Shown here: one piece after another, positions 49,214 through 62,440 of the stretch
Layout of the letters: each line of letters opens with the position of its first letter
Position numbering within the stretch: the first letter of the stretch is position 1
NCBI GenBank assembly: GCA_021399445.1
Contig: JAJTUQ010000014.1
Span: 62,001 to 126,000 of the forward strand
Source: Xylogone sp. PMI_703
Taxonomy: Eukaryota; Ascomycota; Leotiomycetes
Direction: 5' to 3'
DNA: 64,000 bases
Program-made: the position numbers and the translations under genes
The notes under the pieces: generated by a model
What the model was told of the DNA's origin: nothing
Database searches by the model: none
Seen by the model: only the letters and a program-made list of their open reading frames with translations

Positions 49214-49218
49214 GAAGT

Positions 49219-49465
49219 AATAAGAGAGTTAATTATATTTTTATAAGATTAAGATTAAACTAATAACGTAAAATAAAGTTATAACCTAAGATTATAAAAA
49301 TATAAAAGATTAGTTTAAATAGTATAAAACTATTATTAAGTACTATAATATTTATAATAAAGATCTTTATAACCTTGATAAATCTAGGTTTAAGATTAAG
49401 TATTTTAAAAAGGTAGAAGTATTAATTCTTATAAAAATCACTGAAGTAAGTCTTTCCTTTTTGTA
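49219..49465. other. AT-rich spacer between two retrotransposons
   Basis: About 250 bp of non-repeat DNA left between the two blocks. It was contiguous with the gene island before the 27,472-49,213 insertion, but is far more AT-rich than the island side. No gene. Confidence 0.6.
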
Positions 49466-49470
49466 TTTTG

Positions 49471-50055
49471 TGTTACGACCCTGCAAGGTTGTAACAAGCG
49501 ACCGGATTATAGGGCCTTCATAACCGTCACCTTAGTTAAATAAGTATAGATTAAGATAGCTATCAAGGACCTGGTTATGGTATCACTAGTACTATTGCAT
49601 TACTAGTACTAGCGAAAGGATAGTATAAGTTTAATACTAATATTATAAAAAGGGTTGTACAAACTGAAAAATAATATTATCAAAGTTATAATACTAACCC
49701 TTTAGTTGTACTAACTAAGTAATAATATTATCAGGAAATTAGTACTACCTTTCTGCTTGTGTTAACTATTTACTTGTACGTACAGACAATTAGTATTAGT
49801 AAATAAGTAATTACATAAAGTATATATTTAGTATATTAAGTATAAAGTATAACCAATATACTTAATATACTAATCTTCATTATATAAGTAGATAATTTCA
49901 TAATAAATAAAAGTCTTATACTTAACTTAATTAATTTATAACATATTTGCATTTTATAATAATTATCCTAAATTTTGTGAAATTATTCTCTTACTCTTTA
50001 CCTTCGTCTATCATTTGAGTAATAGATAACCTCATATTTTAGTAAGAATATTATA
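49471..50055 (+). repeat. 5' LTR of the 49,471-63,638 element
   Basis: It starts TGTTACGACCCTGCAAGG and ends AATATTATA. The first 200 bp keep many C and G residues, and the second half is more mutated. The U3 has the TATATTAAGTATAAAG type of variable block. Confidence 0.9.
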
Positions 50056-50080
50056 TTTTGAGTACCTAAAAACTCAAAGG
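50056..50080 (+). other. Hairpin at the 5' LTR junction
   Basis: TTTGAGT (50,057-50,063) pairs perfectly with ACTCAAA (50,072-50,078), directly after the LTR and just before the Gag ATG at 50,085. This is where a tRNA primer-binding site would normally lie, and none is visible. Self-priming, as known for Tf1 of fission yeast, is one possible reading. Confidence 0.4.
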
Positions 50081-50084
50081 TACT

Positions 50085-53000
50085 ATGGCCAGAGAATCAT
50101 TAACACCCCCAGCTCCTGGAGTAGACCAGAACCAGCAACTTAGCTTCATGGAAAAGAAGTTTAAGTTAAGAAAGATCAAGAAATATTATAGCAAGAAGAC
50201 TAAGCTAAAGATATTTCTGTTTTAGGTTTATTCTTATTTATCTTTATATAAATAAATATTTAAGAATGATTTCGAAAAGATTATTTAAATAATTTTTTAC
50301 TTTGACAATGAAATATTACAATAGATTTTTCTGTATACTAAGAATGCAGAAAAATATTCACCAGGACATGAGGATAAATAACAAAATATTATCAATATTT
50401 TCAAATTTATTAATAATTTTGAAGAAGAATTAAAAAGAGTTTTTGATAACCTTTATGAAACAAATAAGGTAAAATAACAATTGTATGTCCTTAAGTAAAT
50501 TAGATTTGTAATAATATATAACATTAAATTCAGGCAATTAAGTAATCTAATTAATTAAAAGAATAAAGTTTTTATGTTTTAGTATCACAAAAGATTTAAG
50601 GAAATGGTCAAGGACGAATTAGTTCGAATTAGACCTTGCCTGGACACTTTACTAAAACAAATGAAAGAGACTAAGGAAATTAACAATTTTCAATATAAAT
50701 AATATATAAAAAAGAAAAAAGAATTTTTTACTCTTTATAAACAAATAAACGAAAAAGTTACATCAATGATCGAGAGGACTTGATAAATCTCGATAAGATT
50801 ACAGGAGGAAAAAGACAAAGTCTTAAAAACTGTAACAAAAGATTACTCAAAGGAAAAAATAAGTATAATTTATTTCTTGAATAATACAAAAAAAGGAGAG
50901 AAAGGAAATTTTATTACAAATATAAACAAGTCAGACATACTGCCCAAGAACATGATAACAAGGACAAAGGAAAGTCAAAAGAGGCCAGGATTATATTTAT
51001 AATATCCTTGGCTAAAGATAACGAATTCTATAGTTCAGAGAATACTTTATTAATAAAAAGGAATAACTTTGACAAGTTATCAAAAGATGTTAAAAATTAG
51101 TCCATGGACTAGATCTTATGAATTTTTCTTACAGAAGATCTTACAACAAAAGTTTATTATAATATTAAAAGTATAACATTTTTAAGAGTCTTTTTTCTAA
51201 CCATGAATAAGTTAAATATCTTGATATTAATTACAAAAAAAATAAAATAACAGAACTTAAAAGTTGCTCACTTTAACAATTTCCCCCCTGAGGAATACTA
51301 GGACATAATTAACTTACTAGATCCTCTTTCCTCAAGGACTATAAGAAGAGTATTAATGACTTGTGAAAAAACTAAACCCAGATTCTTTAATATACTAAAC
51401 TTGAAAAATGTATTCTATCAAGTATAAGTCAAGGAAACCTTAATCAAAACAGATACCAATGAACTAGTATTTAGCACTATATTATAGGATTCACTGAAAA
51501 AAAAGGGATATGCTAGGATTTCATTAGTATATTTTTTATATATAATATTTAAAGTATCAAAACTTAACTAAAAAATAATAAAGGAATCTTTTCGGAAAAT
51601 CTTCTGGGATTCTAAGTTCTTTAACTACATAAAACAAGAGGATTTTATTGCCTAACCTTACTAAACAAATGAGTTATAAGTAAATAAAAGAATAATATTA
51701 GTTAAAATAACTTTTTACCCTGATAAAAGTTATATAAAAATCTAAAAATTAGTCAAAAAAAATATCTTCTGGGATATATTATTTTAACGAGATAAACTTC
51801 TTTAGTACAGAATATAGAAATTAAGAACAGTAATTAAGGTTATATAGTTTAACTTCGAAAAAATCATTATCAGCAGATTATACTATAATGACCTAGTACT
51901 TTACTTTCTGGGAGAAAATATATAATTACTCTGACAAGATTTTTATGCTTAAGTTATATATTATGAAGACTAAGAAAAGATATACTGGGCCAAGAAAGAA
52001 ACATATCAAGAAATAATTTTCTATATAAAATATTAAAAACAATGTTATAACTATAAGATAAGTTATTATTATGAGTTTAACGACGAATGGATACTCCTTA
52101 AGAAATGTATTAATAATCTGTTTAATCTGAGAAAGCTTAAAACAAAGAAGATATTGCCTTAAATAACTCAAGAAGAGGAATTTAATACAGAATTTATTTT
52201 TAATATATTTATGGTTAATGAAAAAGACGTTATCTGGTTAGATGTTAAGTTTAGTAATAGAAACTTTAGAGCTTTAATAGATTCAGGAAGCCAGATTAAC
52301 CTAATCTTGCCACAAACTACTAAGACAATAGACGTACAGACTGAAGTCTATAATCAGCCCTTATAAATGACTAATAATTCATTGACAAAGAAAAAAGTGT
52401 TCACCAGAACTAAACTATTTATTATGAAAATTGAAAACCACCAAGAATAAATCTAGTTTGAAGTTTTTTTCTTTGAAAAAGAAAATATTATCTTAAGACA
52501 ATTTTGGTTAAAATTTTATAACTTAAACATTAATTAAAAAACAAAAAAATTAACATTTAAATGTTATTATAATACTGGACTAAAAGAATAGCTTACACAA
52601 AATGTTTTTATTGTTAAATTTACTCAGGATAACTTCTAGAATAAATTAAATATTCTTTTGGAAGAATACCAAGATTATCGTAAATTATTCACTCTATGAC
52701 TGAAAGATATAACTTTACTTTTACATAAAGAATAAGACCATAAAATCATTTTCCAAGAAAGTGTAACTTCTTTATATAAACTTATTTATAGAACAAATTC
52801 TGTTAAAGATGAGATCCTGAAGGAGTAACTGGATGAACAGACTATAAAGAGCTTTTACAGAGAATTAAGTTTTTCATGAGGAATATTATTAATATAAACA
52901 CTAAAGTTAGACAACTCTTAGGGAAAACCATGTGGAGATTATAGAAATTTAAACAACAAAATTATAAAAAACAAATACTTATTACTTCGTATTAATAGTA

Positions 53001-54908
53001 TACAAGATATATTCATTAAAGCTAGATATTTCACGAAATTAGACTTTGCCACAAGATTCAACTTGATAAAGATCAAGGAAGGACATAAGCTGTACACTGT
53101 TATTCGAACCAAATATAGACTTTATGAATCATTAATCATACCTTTTGGTCTAACAAATATATTAGTAATTATACAGAAAGTGAGTAATATGATTTTGAGA
53201 CTATATTTGGATTATTTTATAGTAATATATTTGGATAATATTTTGATTTATTTTAAAACATTAGAAAAATATAAGTAATACGTTTATGTTATACTTAAGA
53301 CATTGATTAATAACAATATAAAGTGTAAGCTAGCTAAATGTCAGTTTAATGCGACAGAAGTAAAGTTTTTAGGTAAAATAGTTTTGGACAAAAGATTCTG
53401 AATAGACTTAGAAAAAGTGAAAGTTATTAAAGAATAATTTATTTTAAGAATGGTCAAAAAAGTCTAGTAGTTTAATGGACTTGTTAATTACTATAAATAT
53501 TACATGATAACTTACTCAAAGATAACCAGCCTGTTAACAGAATTAACAAAGAAAAATATATTCTTTATTTAGGAAGAAAAGCAGGAGAAAGCCTTCCAAG
53601 AGGTTAAAGATCAGTTTGATGAAGACTGAATATTGGTTTATATTAATCTCAAAAAACCATACTTACTAGAAACAGACACTTTAGGTAAAATGTTAAATAA
53701 AGTCTTGTCATAAAGGGATAACAAAGGACGTTAAAGGCTGGTAGTCTTCTATTCTCGAAAGTTTATTCCAGCAAAGTTAAACTATAACATTTACAAAAAA
53801 AAACTCTTGGCCATCATAGATTATTATAAACATTAAAAGGTTTATTTATATAATATTAAACATTTATTTGAGATTTTATTAGACTACAAAAATTTAACAA
53901 CCTTTATAACTACTAAAGATTTCAACAATAAACAAGTACACTAGTATAAAACATTAATATAATATAATTTCAAGATTCGTCATATCCAAGGATCAGAGAA
54001 TACTAAAGTTAATGCTTTAAGCAAGTGACCAAACTACATAAAAAAAAGTTCTAAGCAAAAATTTACTATATTTAAAAAAGAAGACAACACCTTACACTTT
54101 AATCATACATAAGTATTAACAGTCATATAGATTATTGACGAAAAATGACTAAAAAAGATTAAGTTAATTACTACAGAAAAAAAAGAAATCTCTAAAAATC
54201 CTGAGGTTAACTAACTTAAAAATCAGGAATTTCCAGGCATTTGGCTAAAGGACAAAAGAATATTCATCCCATCATCAATCACCCAAGAGTTCGTAAAAGA
54301 ACAACATGAATTACTTATGTATAATCATTAAAGAATTACAAAGACCAAGAACAGATTACAACAAAAATTCTTTATCTTTAAACTTTAACAAAAAGTCATT
54401 AAAGTCGTCAATAATTATAATATTTGTCATAAAGCTAAAATATCAAGAAAAAAGTCTATAAAATAATTAATATTTCTTTAAATACTAAAAAAGCCTTGAA
54501 CTTCTATTTCATAGGATTTTATCACAAGATTACTTTTATCAAGAAATGTTAACAGACTAAATAAAGATCATTATGACTTAATCCTTACTATAGTTAATAA
54601 ACTTATGAAATACTCTATTATATTGTTATAAAAAGAAATGTAAATAATTGAAGATTTAACAAAAATCATAATTTCCAGGGTTATAATAAATTATAACATT
54701 TTAGCAAAAATTATTTCAGACAAAAATAAATTCTTTATGTCAAAATTCTGAGAAACAATCTATAAAAGATTAAGTATCAAAAGGAAAATTACCACAAAAG
54801 GATGAGCTCAGACAGACGGACAGACTAAGTAAATCAACCAGATCATAAAAGCCTATCTTTGCTATTATATAGATTATAAACAGTCAAATTAGAAAAATCT
54901 CTTATCAA
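50085..54908 (+). pseudogene. Broken gag and 5' part of pol, 49,471-63,638 chromovirus
   Basis: The Gag ATG at 50,085 opens 46 codons (MARESLTPPAPGVDQNQQLS at the start) before a TAG. The zinc knuckle at about 50,910-50,955 still has its His (RHTAQEH). The protease active-site triad D-S-G is intact at 52,280-52,288 within ALIDSGSQINLI. The RT box reads YLDNILIY at 53,228-53,254, inside a 71-codon open segment. RNase H follows at about 53,650-53,960, then the first half of integrase up to the family B insertion. Stops are mostly RIP-type. Confidence 0.82.
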
Positions 54909-54913
54909 TAATA

Positions 54914-55249
54914 TGTCACAAAGCACACACAGACAATGCCAGGCCTGAGGCTCAGTAACAAGACTACACAGAAAACCTGACATAATCTGTAACAGGGGGA
55001 TCACGTAATAGACCCAGAGGACCCAAGGAGTCCAAGAGGTCCAAGAGTATTTCATACAATATATAAACTCAGATAATTCTTAAGATAAAAGCCTCGTGCT
55101 CAACTTATAATACAGATTATTACTTATATAATTATAGTTATGATCATATATTATATTATACTGATCCTTACATTTTTACCAACCCCTTTACAACTTAGTA
55201 TATATTTGTATACTCTATAAGACCTAAGTAAAAGCTTAAGTTTATAACA
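54914..55249 (+). repeat. 5' LTR of the family B element
   Basis: 336 bp, TGTCACAAAGC...TTTATAACA. It holds one 35-bp GACCCAGAGGACCC unit (55,011-55,045), and a TATATAA core followed by AAGCCTCGTGCTCAACTT. Confidence 0.88.
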
Positions 55250-55298
55250 CTTTGAATATTATTTAAAAAAAATTAAGATCAAGTACCCCTAAAACACT

Positions 55299-58200
55299 AT
55301 GACAAGCCAGCAAGCAGGCTTTATGTCAAAGATAAAGTATATAACACTAGACCCTGTGCCAGGCCCTATATCAACGCCAAACTCACCTTCATCAGATAAT
55401 AATAACGATAAAGAACAAGAATTCTTACAAATCATCTTATTACCAAAATTACTTAAGATAACAACATTAGCCAAATTTAACAGAAATAGATCCAAGTACA
55501 AAGTTTTCAAAATACAAACTTGTTTATTCTTGAAATTTAACGAAGCCATTTTCAAGAATAAATAGGACTATATATTCTAGGTTATTATATACTTGGAAAA
55601 AGATATATTCAAACTTCTGTTACTATATATAGAGAATTTTTATAATATTATCAAAAAAAAAAAAAACAGATAACAAGAAACGACTAACTTATTTAAAAGT
55701 CTGAACAATTTCTGGGACAAAATAAATCAACTGTTCGATAGTATGAATAAAAAACAAAAAGCTTTCAGATAGTTAAATAAGCTCAAGCAAGCAAGATTAG
55801 TACAGAATCACAATACAAAGTTCTGTATATTAACTCTTCAAGTAGACTAAGATAATAAAGTCCTGATATACTATTATAAAGAAAACTTTAAAGATGTAAT
55901 AATAGACAAGATAATATAACTAAAACTAACCCTAAGAAGCTTAAAAGAACTCATGAAAAAAGTTATTAAAATAAATAACTATTAGTAAGAAAAACACCAA
56001 ATAAAAAAAGATAAAACAATAAACTAAAACAACAAAAAACAAAACTCTGAAAAAAAAAACAAAAAATCCAAGAGAAACCTTAATACTATAAATTAAAAAA
56101 CAAATACAATCTTCAAAAAAGATCTTAAAAAAAGAAAAAAGTACAACTTAATACTAGAACAATGGAAAAAATACAAAGAGAAGAATTTGTATTTCAAATA
56201 TTATTTATTTAAGTATATGATTCATGAGTACAACAAGGACAACAAGCTCAAGGACAAACAGACCAATAATACAGAAGAAATAAGACAAAAACCAGAGTAT
56301 AAAGAAAAAAGTAAGAAAATAATATTCACAGAAATCAACATGATTATCACCCCGGAAGAAGAAAAAACATTTACAGAAGCAAAGGCCAAGATAGAGACCA
56401 AAGCAGAATAGCAAATAATAAAAAAAGTAAAAAAGATAACTTACTTTAGCTTAAAAACTTAACCAGAGAACAATAAAGATTTGTCAATCAGCTAAATCTT
56501 GTATAAATATCCTGTATACACAAAGGATAACTTGGAAGAAGAACAAGAAAATAATAATATAAAGACATATAATAATGCCCTGATAAAAGAGACTAAACCC
56601 TGGCTCATTGATATACTAGACTTCAAAGAAGCATTTTTTAGAACAAGAGTTAAAGAAGACCCAGTCAAAAAGAAGGATTTAACCCCAGAATTCACCAAGA
56701 AGACTTTCAAATATAAAAATATACTAAAAACATTAAAAAGGGCATTAAGGAATACTATATAATATTTACCAGAAGAAACAAAGGACTAGTTTAAGACGAT
56801 AAAAGAACCAACAGAACCAAGCCCTAGCCAAGCCACGAAAAGCAAGACACCAGAATTAATACTAATAACTAGAAAGTCACATAAATTAAATAAGAACCTT
56901 GAGCATTCAGGAGCCCCTGAAACAAGCAAAAGGATAATACTCATAAAAATTAAAGAAGACCGAGAAAGTCAACGTAAGATATAATCTATAGTAAAATAAC
57001 AACAAGAATAAATAGAACCATACCTAGCTAAAGACGAAATCATAGACTTCGGAACAATCATAAAAATCATATCCAGGTCTTACTACCACCTAAGCTTAAA
57101 CTTACTCCAAGAAGGAACATAATACATCATTATACCACTGATAATGAAATCACTAACATAGAAAAATCTCCTAAATGCATAAACAGTATAGATAGAAACA
57201 AAGGACAAGACTATATGAACCAAAGTTATATCTGACAGTAAATAGTTTTACCACAAGATATACATATTACAATAAAGTTATAAAATAAGAAAACAATATA
57301 AGTTCAACGAAACCATAAACCTTTAGCACAAAGATAACTTTAAGAAAGAGTATACTAAAACAAATACAGTTTTTGGAAGTTCTTTTTTGATAATACCCAT
57401 TAAGTTAAAAAGACAAAATTTAATAATAATGTTTGATAATAATAATATAATCAACCTTATTACACCTGAAACAGTCACTCAATTAAGACTAAATACTAAA
57501 GTTAAAAGAAAAAGTTACCTTATCAAAATAATAAACAGATTAAGTACTTTTTCTCAAGTAAAAATAAAGACTAAGCCATTAATGATAAAAATATCCAGAG
57601 AAAAAACGGAAATCATATTTGACATATTATATCTAAGTAAATATAAGATAATCATAAAAATGTTATAGTTCAAAAACTATAATCTATAAATAAATTAAGA
57701 AATAGACCAGATAATGGGATTTAATAAGATAAATAGTTTATGACTAACTAATTTACTAATATAAATAAACAATGTAAAAATAGCATTAATGTTATCTGCA
57801 GAATATTAGAAATATCAGAAACTATTCGAAGAACTATTAAACACAAAGACTTTATTACCAAGAAAACCTTAAGACTATCACATATACCTAAAAGAAAGAA
57901 CTCATTTATTATATTACTGACTATATACGATAAACAAAGAACAACGACAAGTTTTACGAGAAAAACTAGATCAGTTGTTAACAAAAGGACATATCAGACC
58001 TTCAGAAACATTATATAAAACATTAATAATATATGTTCTAAAGAAAAGACCAAAGAAATGGAAAATGATTATAAATTACCAAGGACTAAACGATATTATA
58101 ATCAAAGACTAATATCTGATATCACTTATCTCAGACTTACAGAAAAGATTAACAGATGTTAAATACTTCATAAAGTTAGATTTCTGGACAAAATTCATCT

Positions 58201-60720
58201 AGTCAAGATCATAGAAAAAGATAAATAAAAGATAGTATTCAGAACATATTATAAACTGTTCGAATACCTAGTTTTGTCAATAAGATTTACCAACTCACTT
58301 ATAATATTCCAAAGAATAATGAACTATATACTTATACTATACTTGGATATGTTCATCATAGTCTATATTAATAACTTATTGATTTACTCCAGAATATTGG
58401 AAAAATATAGAGAAAACGTAAAAAAGATTTTATAAATTTTAATAAATAATGACATATAATACCAGTTATACAAATATATATTCCATTAAACAGAAGTAAA
58501 ATTCTTAGAATATATAATATCAGAAGAAAGATTCCGAATAAATCCACAGAAAATAACTAACATAAGAAAATAACCTGATCCAAAGAACGTCAGAGATATT
58601 CAAATATTCAAGAGAATATATAACTTTTATCAAAAATATGTCCACAAATTCTTGGATATTATTATACCATTAGACAACTTAACCAAGAAAGATCAGGAAT
58701 TCAAATTCAAAAGTAAAGAATAAAAAGTATAACAAAGGCTTAAAAACTAGTTCAATAAAGGAATAATCTTAACAATATTCCAAGCAAGACTACTAATTAA
58801 AGTCAAAGCAGACATATCGAATAAAGCATTAAAAACAGCCTTAAGCTAACTGTACTTTAATAAAAGATAAAGACTGATAACCTTTCACTCAAGGAAGTTT
58901 TTCCTTACAGAAAGGAATTATAACATTTATGATAAGGAATTATTAGCTATAGTAAACATATTCAAAACCTAGAGAGTATATCTCTTAAGATCAAAAGTAA
59001 AAGTACTTACAGATCATTATAACTTAAGATATTTCATTAATACCAAAATATTAAACGTTAAACAAACTAAATAATCAGAAGAACTCACATAATATAACTT
59101 CAAAATAAGGTATATTAAAAGAACTAAGAACATTAAAATAAATATACTCAACAAAAAACCAGATTACATAAAAAAGGTTAAACCAAAAACTAAAACTATC
59201 TTTAAAGAAGAAAAAAATAAAACATTAATATATAATTATTTAGCCCAAGGGACTGAAGAATAAGAATTCGACATAGAATAAACGAAGAAGATAGTCCAGG
59301 TCATTAAGCATAAAATCAAGGAGGCCAAGGTATTATTTCAGGAATTAAGTCTAGACAACAAATAGGAAAAATCCATCGAGGAACTAGGAATATGGTTTTG
59401 CAACGAGAGAATTTATATACCATAATCTTTAGCTAAAAAGTTTGTCAAGTATATATATGACTCATTATTATATAAACATCAAAGAATTGCAAAAATACAC
59501 AAATTTCTCAGTCTAAAGTTTTATATACTTAAGTTATAGAAAATAATATAAGAAGTTGTCAAAGTATATAATATATACTATAGAACAAAACTAACATAAA
59601 AAATCATGTACAGATTATTATAACTATTAGAAATACCAGAAAAACTATAAAAATCAATAACAATGGACTTCATAATAAACTTATCATTATCACTAAATGT
59701 AAATAACAAGATCTACAACAAAATATTAATAATCATGAATAGATTAACTAAGTATAAGATTTTCATACTATGGAAAGGTATTTATACAATAGAACAGTTA
59801 GCAAATGTGTTTATGAACAGAGTATTTATAATATTTAGATTTCCAAAGAAAATCATCTTTAACAGAAACAAGTTATTTATATTAAAGTTTTGGTAAATAC
59901 TTATTATTATAATAAAGATTAAAACTAAAATAGTTACCAAAAGATAAACACAGACTAACAAAAGTACTAAAAGACTAATCCAGATACTTAAGCAATACTT
60001 TAGGACATATATTAACTACCTACAGAATAATTAAATTAAACTGTTACCAATAGTATAATATATATATAACAGAACAAAGTATAATAATACATAAATATCA
60101 TCTTATTATATAAATTTCGGAAAAGAAATAAATATAATATACTTATAGAAAAAGACACTTAATATAATAATAATAATAAAAGAAAGAGTTAAGCTTATCA
60201 AGGAAATACAGGCAGTTATACAACAAAACCTAAAAGAAGTCAAAGAAAGAATGAAAAAATACTATAATAAATAATATAAAATAAAACTTATATTTAAAAA
60301 AAAAAATAAAGTATATCTTTTACGAAAATTCATCAAAACTAAAAGACTAAGTGAATCACTGGATTTTAAGAAAATAAAACCACTAAAAATTGATAAAGTT
60401 TTAGGACAAATAACATATAAACTAAAATTACCCAAAAATACTAAAATATATTTAGTTTTTCATGTTGTTATATTAGAACAAATATTACCAGAAACGTTAA
60501 TAATCATATATCTAAAAGTAAAAAATCTTAACCCAGAAAAGGAATATAAAATAAAAAGTGTAAAAAGACAAAAGATCTTCAGGAAGAAAGTTTAATATCT
60601 GATCAAATAGAAAGAATACCCAAAGTCAGAAAATACTTAAGAACTAGCAGAAAAACTCAAGAACACTTAACAGAAAGTTTAGGAGTTTAAAGCCAAATAC
60701 ATTAAATTAAATCGTCTAGC
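55299..60720 (+). pseudogene. Broken gag-pol of the family B chromovirus
   Basis: The Gag ATG at 55,299 opens 88 codons (MTSQQAGFMSKIKYITLDPV at the start). The knuckle region is at about 56,180-56,240, reading Y-F-K-Y...M-I-H-E-Y, a C-x2-C-x4-H-x4-C box with Cys and His turned to Tyr. The protease motif at 57,435-57,443 is D-N-N instead of D-S-G. The RT box at 58,364-58,390 reads YINNLLIYS. RNase H lies near 58,870-59,050. The integrase core is open at 59,663-59,896 (MDFIINLSLSLN...), and a chromodomain-like end lies at about 60,540-60,690 (YLIK-stop-KEYPKSENT). Many stops elsewhere, so it is not functional. Confidence 0.82.
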
Positions 60721-60779
60721 ATTAAGTCACCAGAATAAATTTAGTCAAAAACCCCAAGAAAATTGTCAATCTGGAAATT

Positions 60780-61160
60780 CGAGAAAACAGAGTTACCCAG
60801 AGAAGTTATAACTATATGATCAAAACTTTCTTACTTAACATATTCTTTTTCTTCAGTAATATCCAGCTTATCTAAAGTCTTCAAACTACAACAAATCATC
60901 TCTTTAATATATTTCTGTAAAAACTTTTTTTATTTCCTTAAACAAATTAGGCAAATAATATTGTTAGCCATAACCTGAGCAGCCTTCTCCTCCTCGGCCT
61001 CGAAGCAAGCTTCTTCCTGATCTAAGGTTTCCCAAGAAATTATAAAGATACTTTCATTATTGTATATTTAATAGTATAAAACATACTCATTATAACGATT
61101 CAACTCAGGAATCATCTTATAAACCTTGTCATTACAGACATAAAAAACACAGGAAGACAT
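60780..61160 (-). pseudogene. Antisense zinc-cluster-like frame in family B (aORF copy 6)
   Basis: An ATG at 61,160 on the strand opposite to pol, 203 bp from the 3' LTR. The first 30 codons contain C4, Y7, Y14, Y23 and Y26, with Y33 beyond a stop. If Tyr replaces Cys, the spacing is C-x2-C-x6-C-x8-C-x2-C-x6-C, the same as in family A. After a stop come an acidic Ala/Glu-rich stretch (ACFEAEEEKAAQVMA) and the tail CCSLKTLDKLDITEEKE, close to the family A tail. The agreement between two different families is strong evidence that this was a real gene. Confidence 0.55.
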
Positions 61161-61363
61161 TTTAACTCTGTAAGACTAGATATAAGTAAAAAGATTTATA
61201 ACTTTTTACAATTTTCATAATTTTTTCTTTTTACTTATTCACTTTCTTTAGAATATAGATATTTAAATAATATGATGGAAAAGAAAGAAAGTTTAAAGAA
61301 CAATAAAATTGTTTTTACTCTAAACTTAAGCTTCAGGATAAAGCTAAACTAGAAAAAGGATAA

Positions 61364-61769
61364 TATTATAAAGTATATATAGACAATGCCAGGCCTGAGA
61401 CTCGGTAACAAGACTACACAGAGAATTTAATATAGTCTATGACAAGAGAATTACATAATAGACCTAGAGGACCCAGGAAGTCTAAGGAGTCTAAAGACCT
61501 GGAGGACCCGGGGGGTCTAAGAAGTCCAAGGACCTGGAGGACCCAGGGGGTCCAAAAGGTCCAATAGTATTTTATATAGTATATAAACTCAAATAGTTCT
61601 TAAAATAAAAACCTTATACTCAACTTATAATACAGATTATTACCCATATAATCATAGTTATGATTATATACTATATTGTACTGATCCCCGTGCTCTCACC
61701 AACCCCTTTACGACTTAATATATACCTGTACACTCTATAGGACCTAGATAAAGGCTTAGGTTCGTAACA
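61364..61769 (+). repeat. 3' LTR of the family B element
   Basis: 406 bp. The start is mutated (TATTATAAAG against TGTCACAAAG) and the end GGTTCGTAACA is intact. It is longer than its partner by exactly two 35-bp units. Confidence 0.88.
61461..61565 (+). repeat. Three 35-bp tandem units in the family B 3' LTR
   Basis: Units at 61,461-61,495, 61,496-61,530 and 61,531-61,565 begin GACCTAGAGGACCC or GACCTGGAGGACCC. The 5' LTR of the same element has only one unit. Confidence 0.9.
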
Positions 61770-61774
61770 TAGTA

Positions 61775-62440
61775 TAACTAGTATATAATAACATAAAAAG
61801 TAAAACTACTAAAGTTATGTCTTTCTTTGCGAATTATGGCTACAAAGCTTAAACCTACTTCATAAAAGTAAAGATAAGAAACATTTCCAAGACAGTTAAA
61901 CAATAAGTAAACAAATTGGAAAAAATCCACAATTACTTAAAGTATAACATCAAATTTATATAAGAATATATAAAAAAGTATTATAATCAAAAACATAATA
62001 TAAAACTTAAACTTAAAAAAAAGGATAAAGTTTATATTATCTGTAAATTTATCAAAATGATAAAATCAAACAATAAATTAAATTAGAAAAAGATTAAACT
62101 ATATAAAATCAAAAAGAAATTAAGAAATCTGACATATAAACTAAAACTCCCTAACATTATATGAATATATCCAGTATTTTATATAACTATACTAAAGAAA
62201 ACACCCCCAAGATTACTATTAACTCCGGATTTAAAACTAAAGTAAGACTTAAATATAGAATAAAAAGTCAAGGAAATCTTAAATAATAAGTTAATAAAGA
62301 ATAAGAAAAAATACTTAATCAGATAAAAAGAATGAAAAGAATATAAATAATTAAATACTTAAGAACTAAAAAAACATTTTACTAATTTTAATGAACTTCT
62401 GGAAGAGTATGAATAAATGAAGTCAACCAGACTTTATCAA
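61775..62440 (+). pseudogene. 3' end of pol of the 49,471-63,638 element
   Basis: The integrase C-terminus continues after the family B insertion. A chromodomain-like segment lies at about 62,250-62,410 (KEILNNKLIKNKKKYLIR, then LNT...EL). RIP-type stops interrupt it. Confidence 0.75.

Larger units (their letters stand above)
54914..61769 (+). mobile_element. Full-length chromovirus, family B (TSD TARTA)
   Basis: A 6,856-bp plus-strand element with LTRs of 336 bp (54,914-55,249) and 406 bp (61,364-61,769). It is flanked by TAATA (54,909-54,913) and TAGTA (61,770-61,774), differing by one RIP-type change. It is inserted in the integrase part of the family A element, whose sequence rejoins across it as judged from the copy at 9,490-9,560. 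Gag and pol differ clearly from family A, but domain order, chromodomain and antisense frame are shared. Confidence 0.9.
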
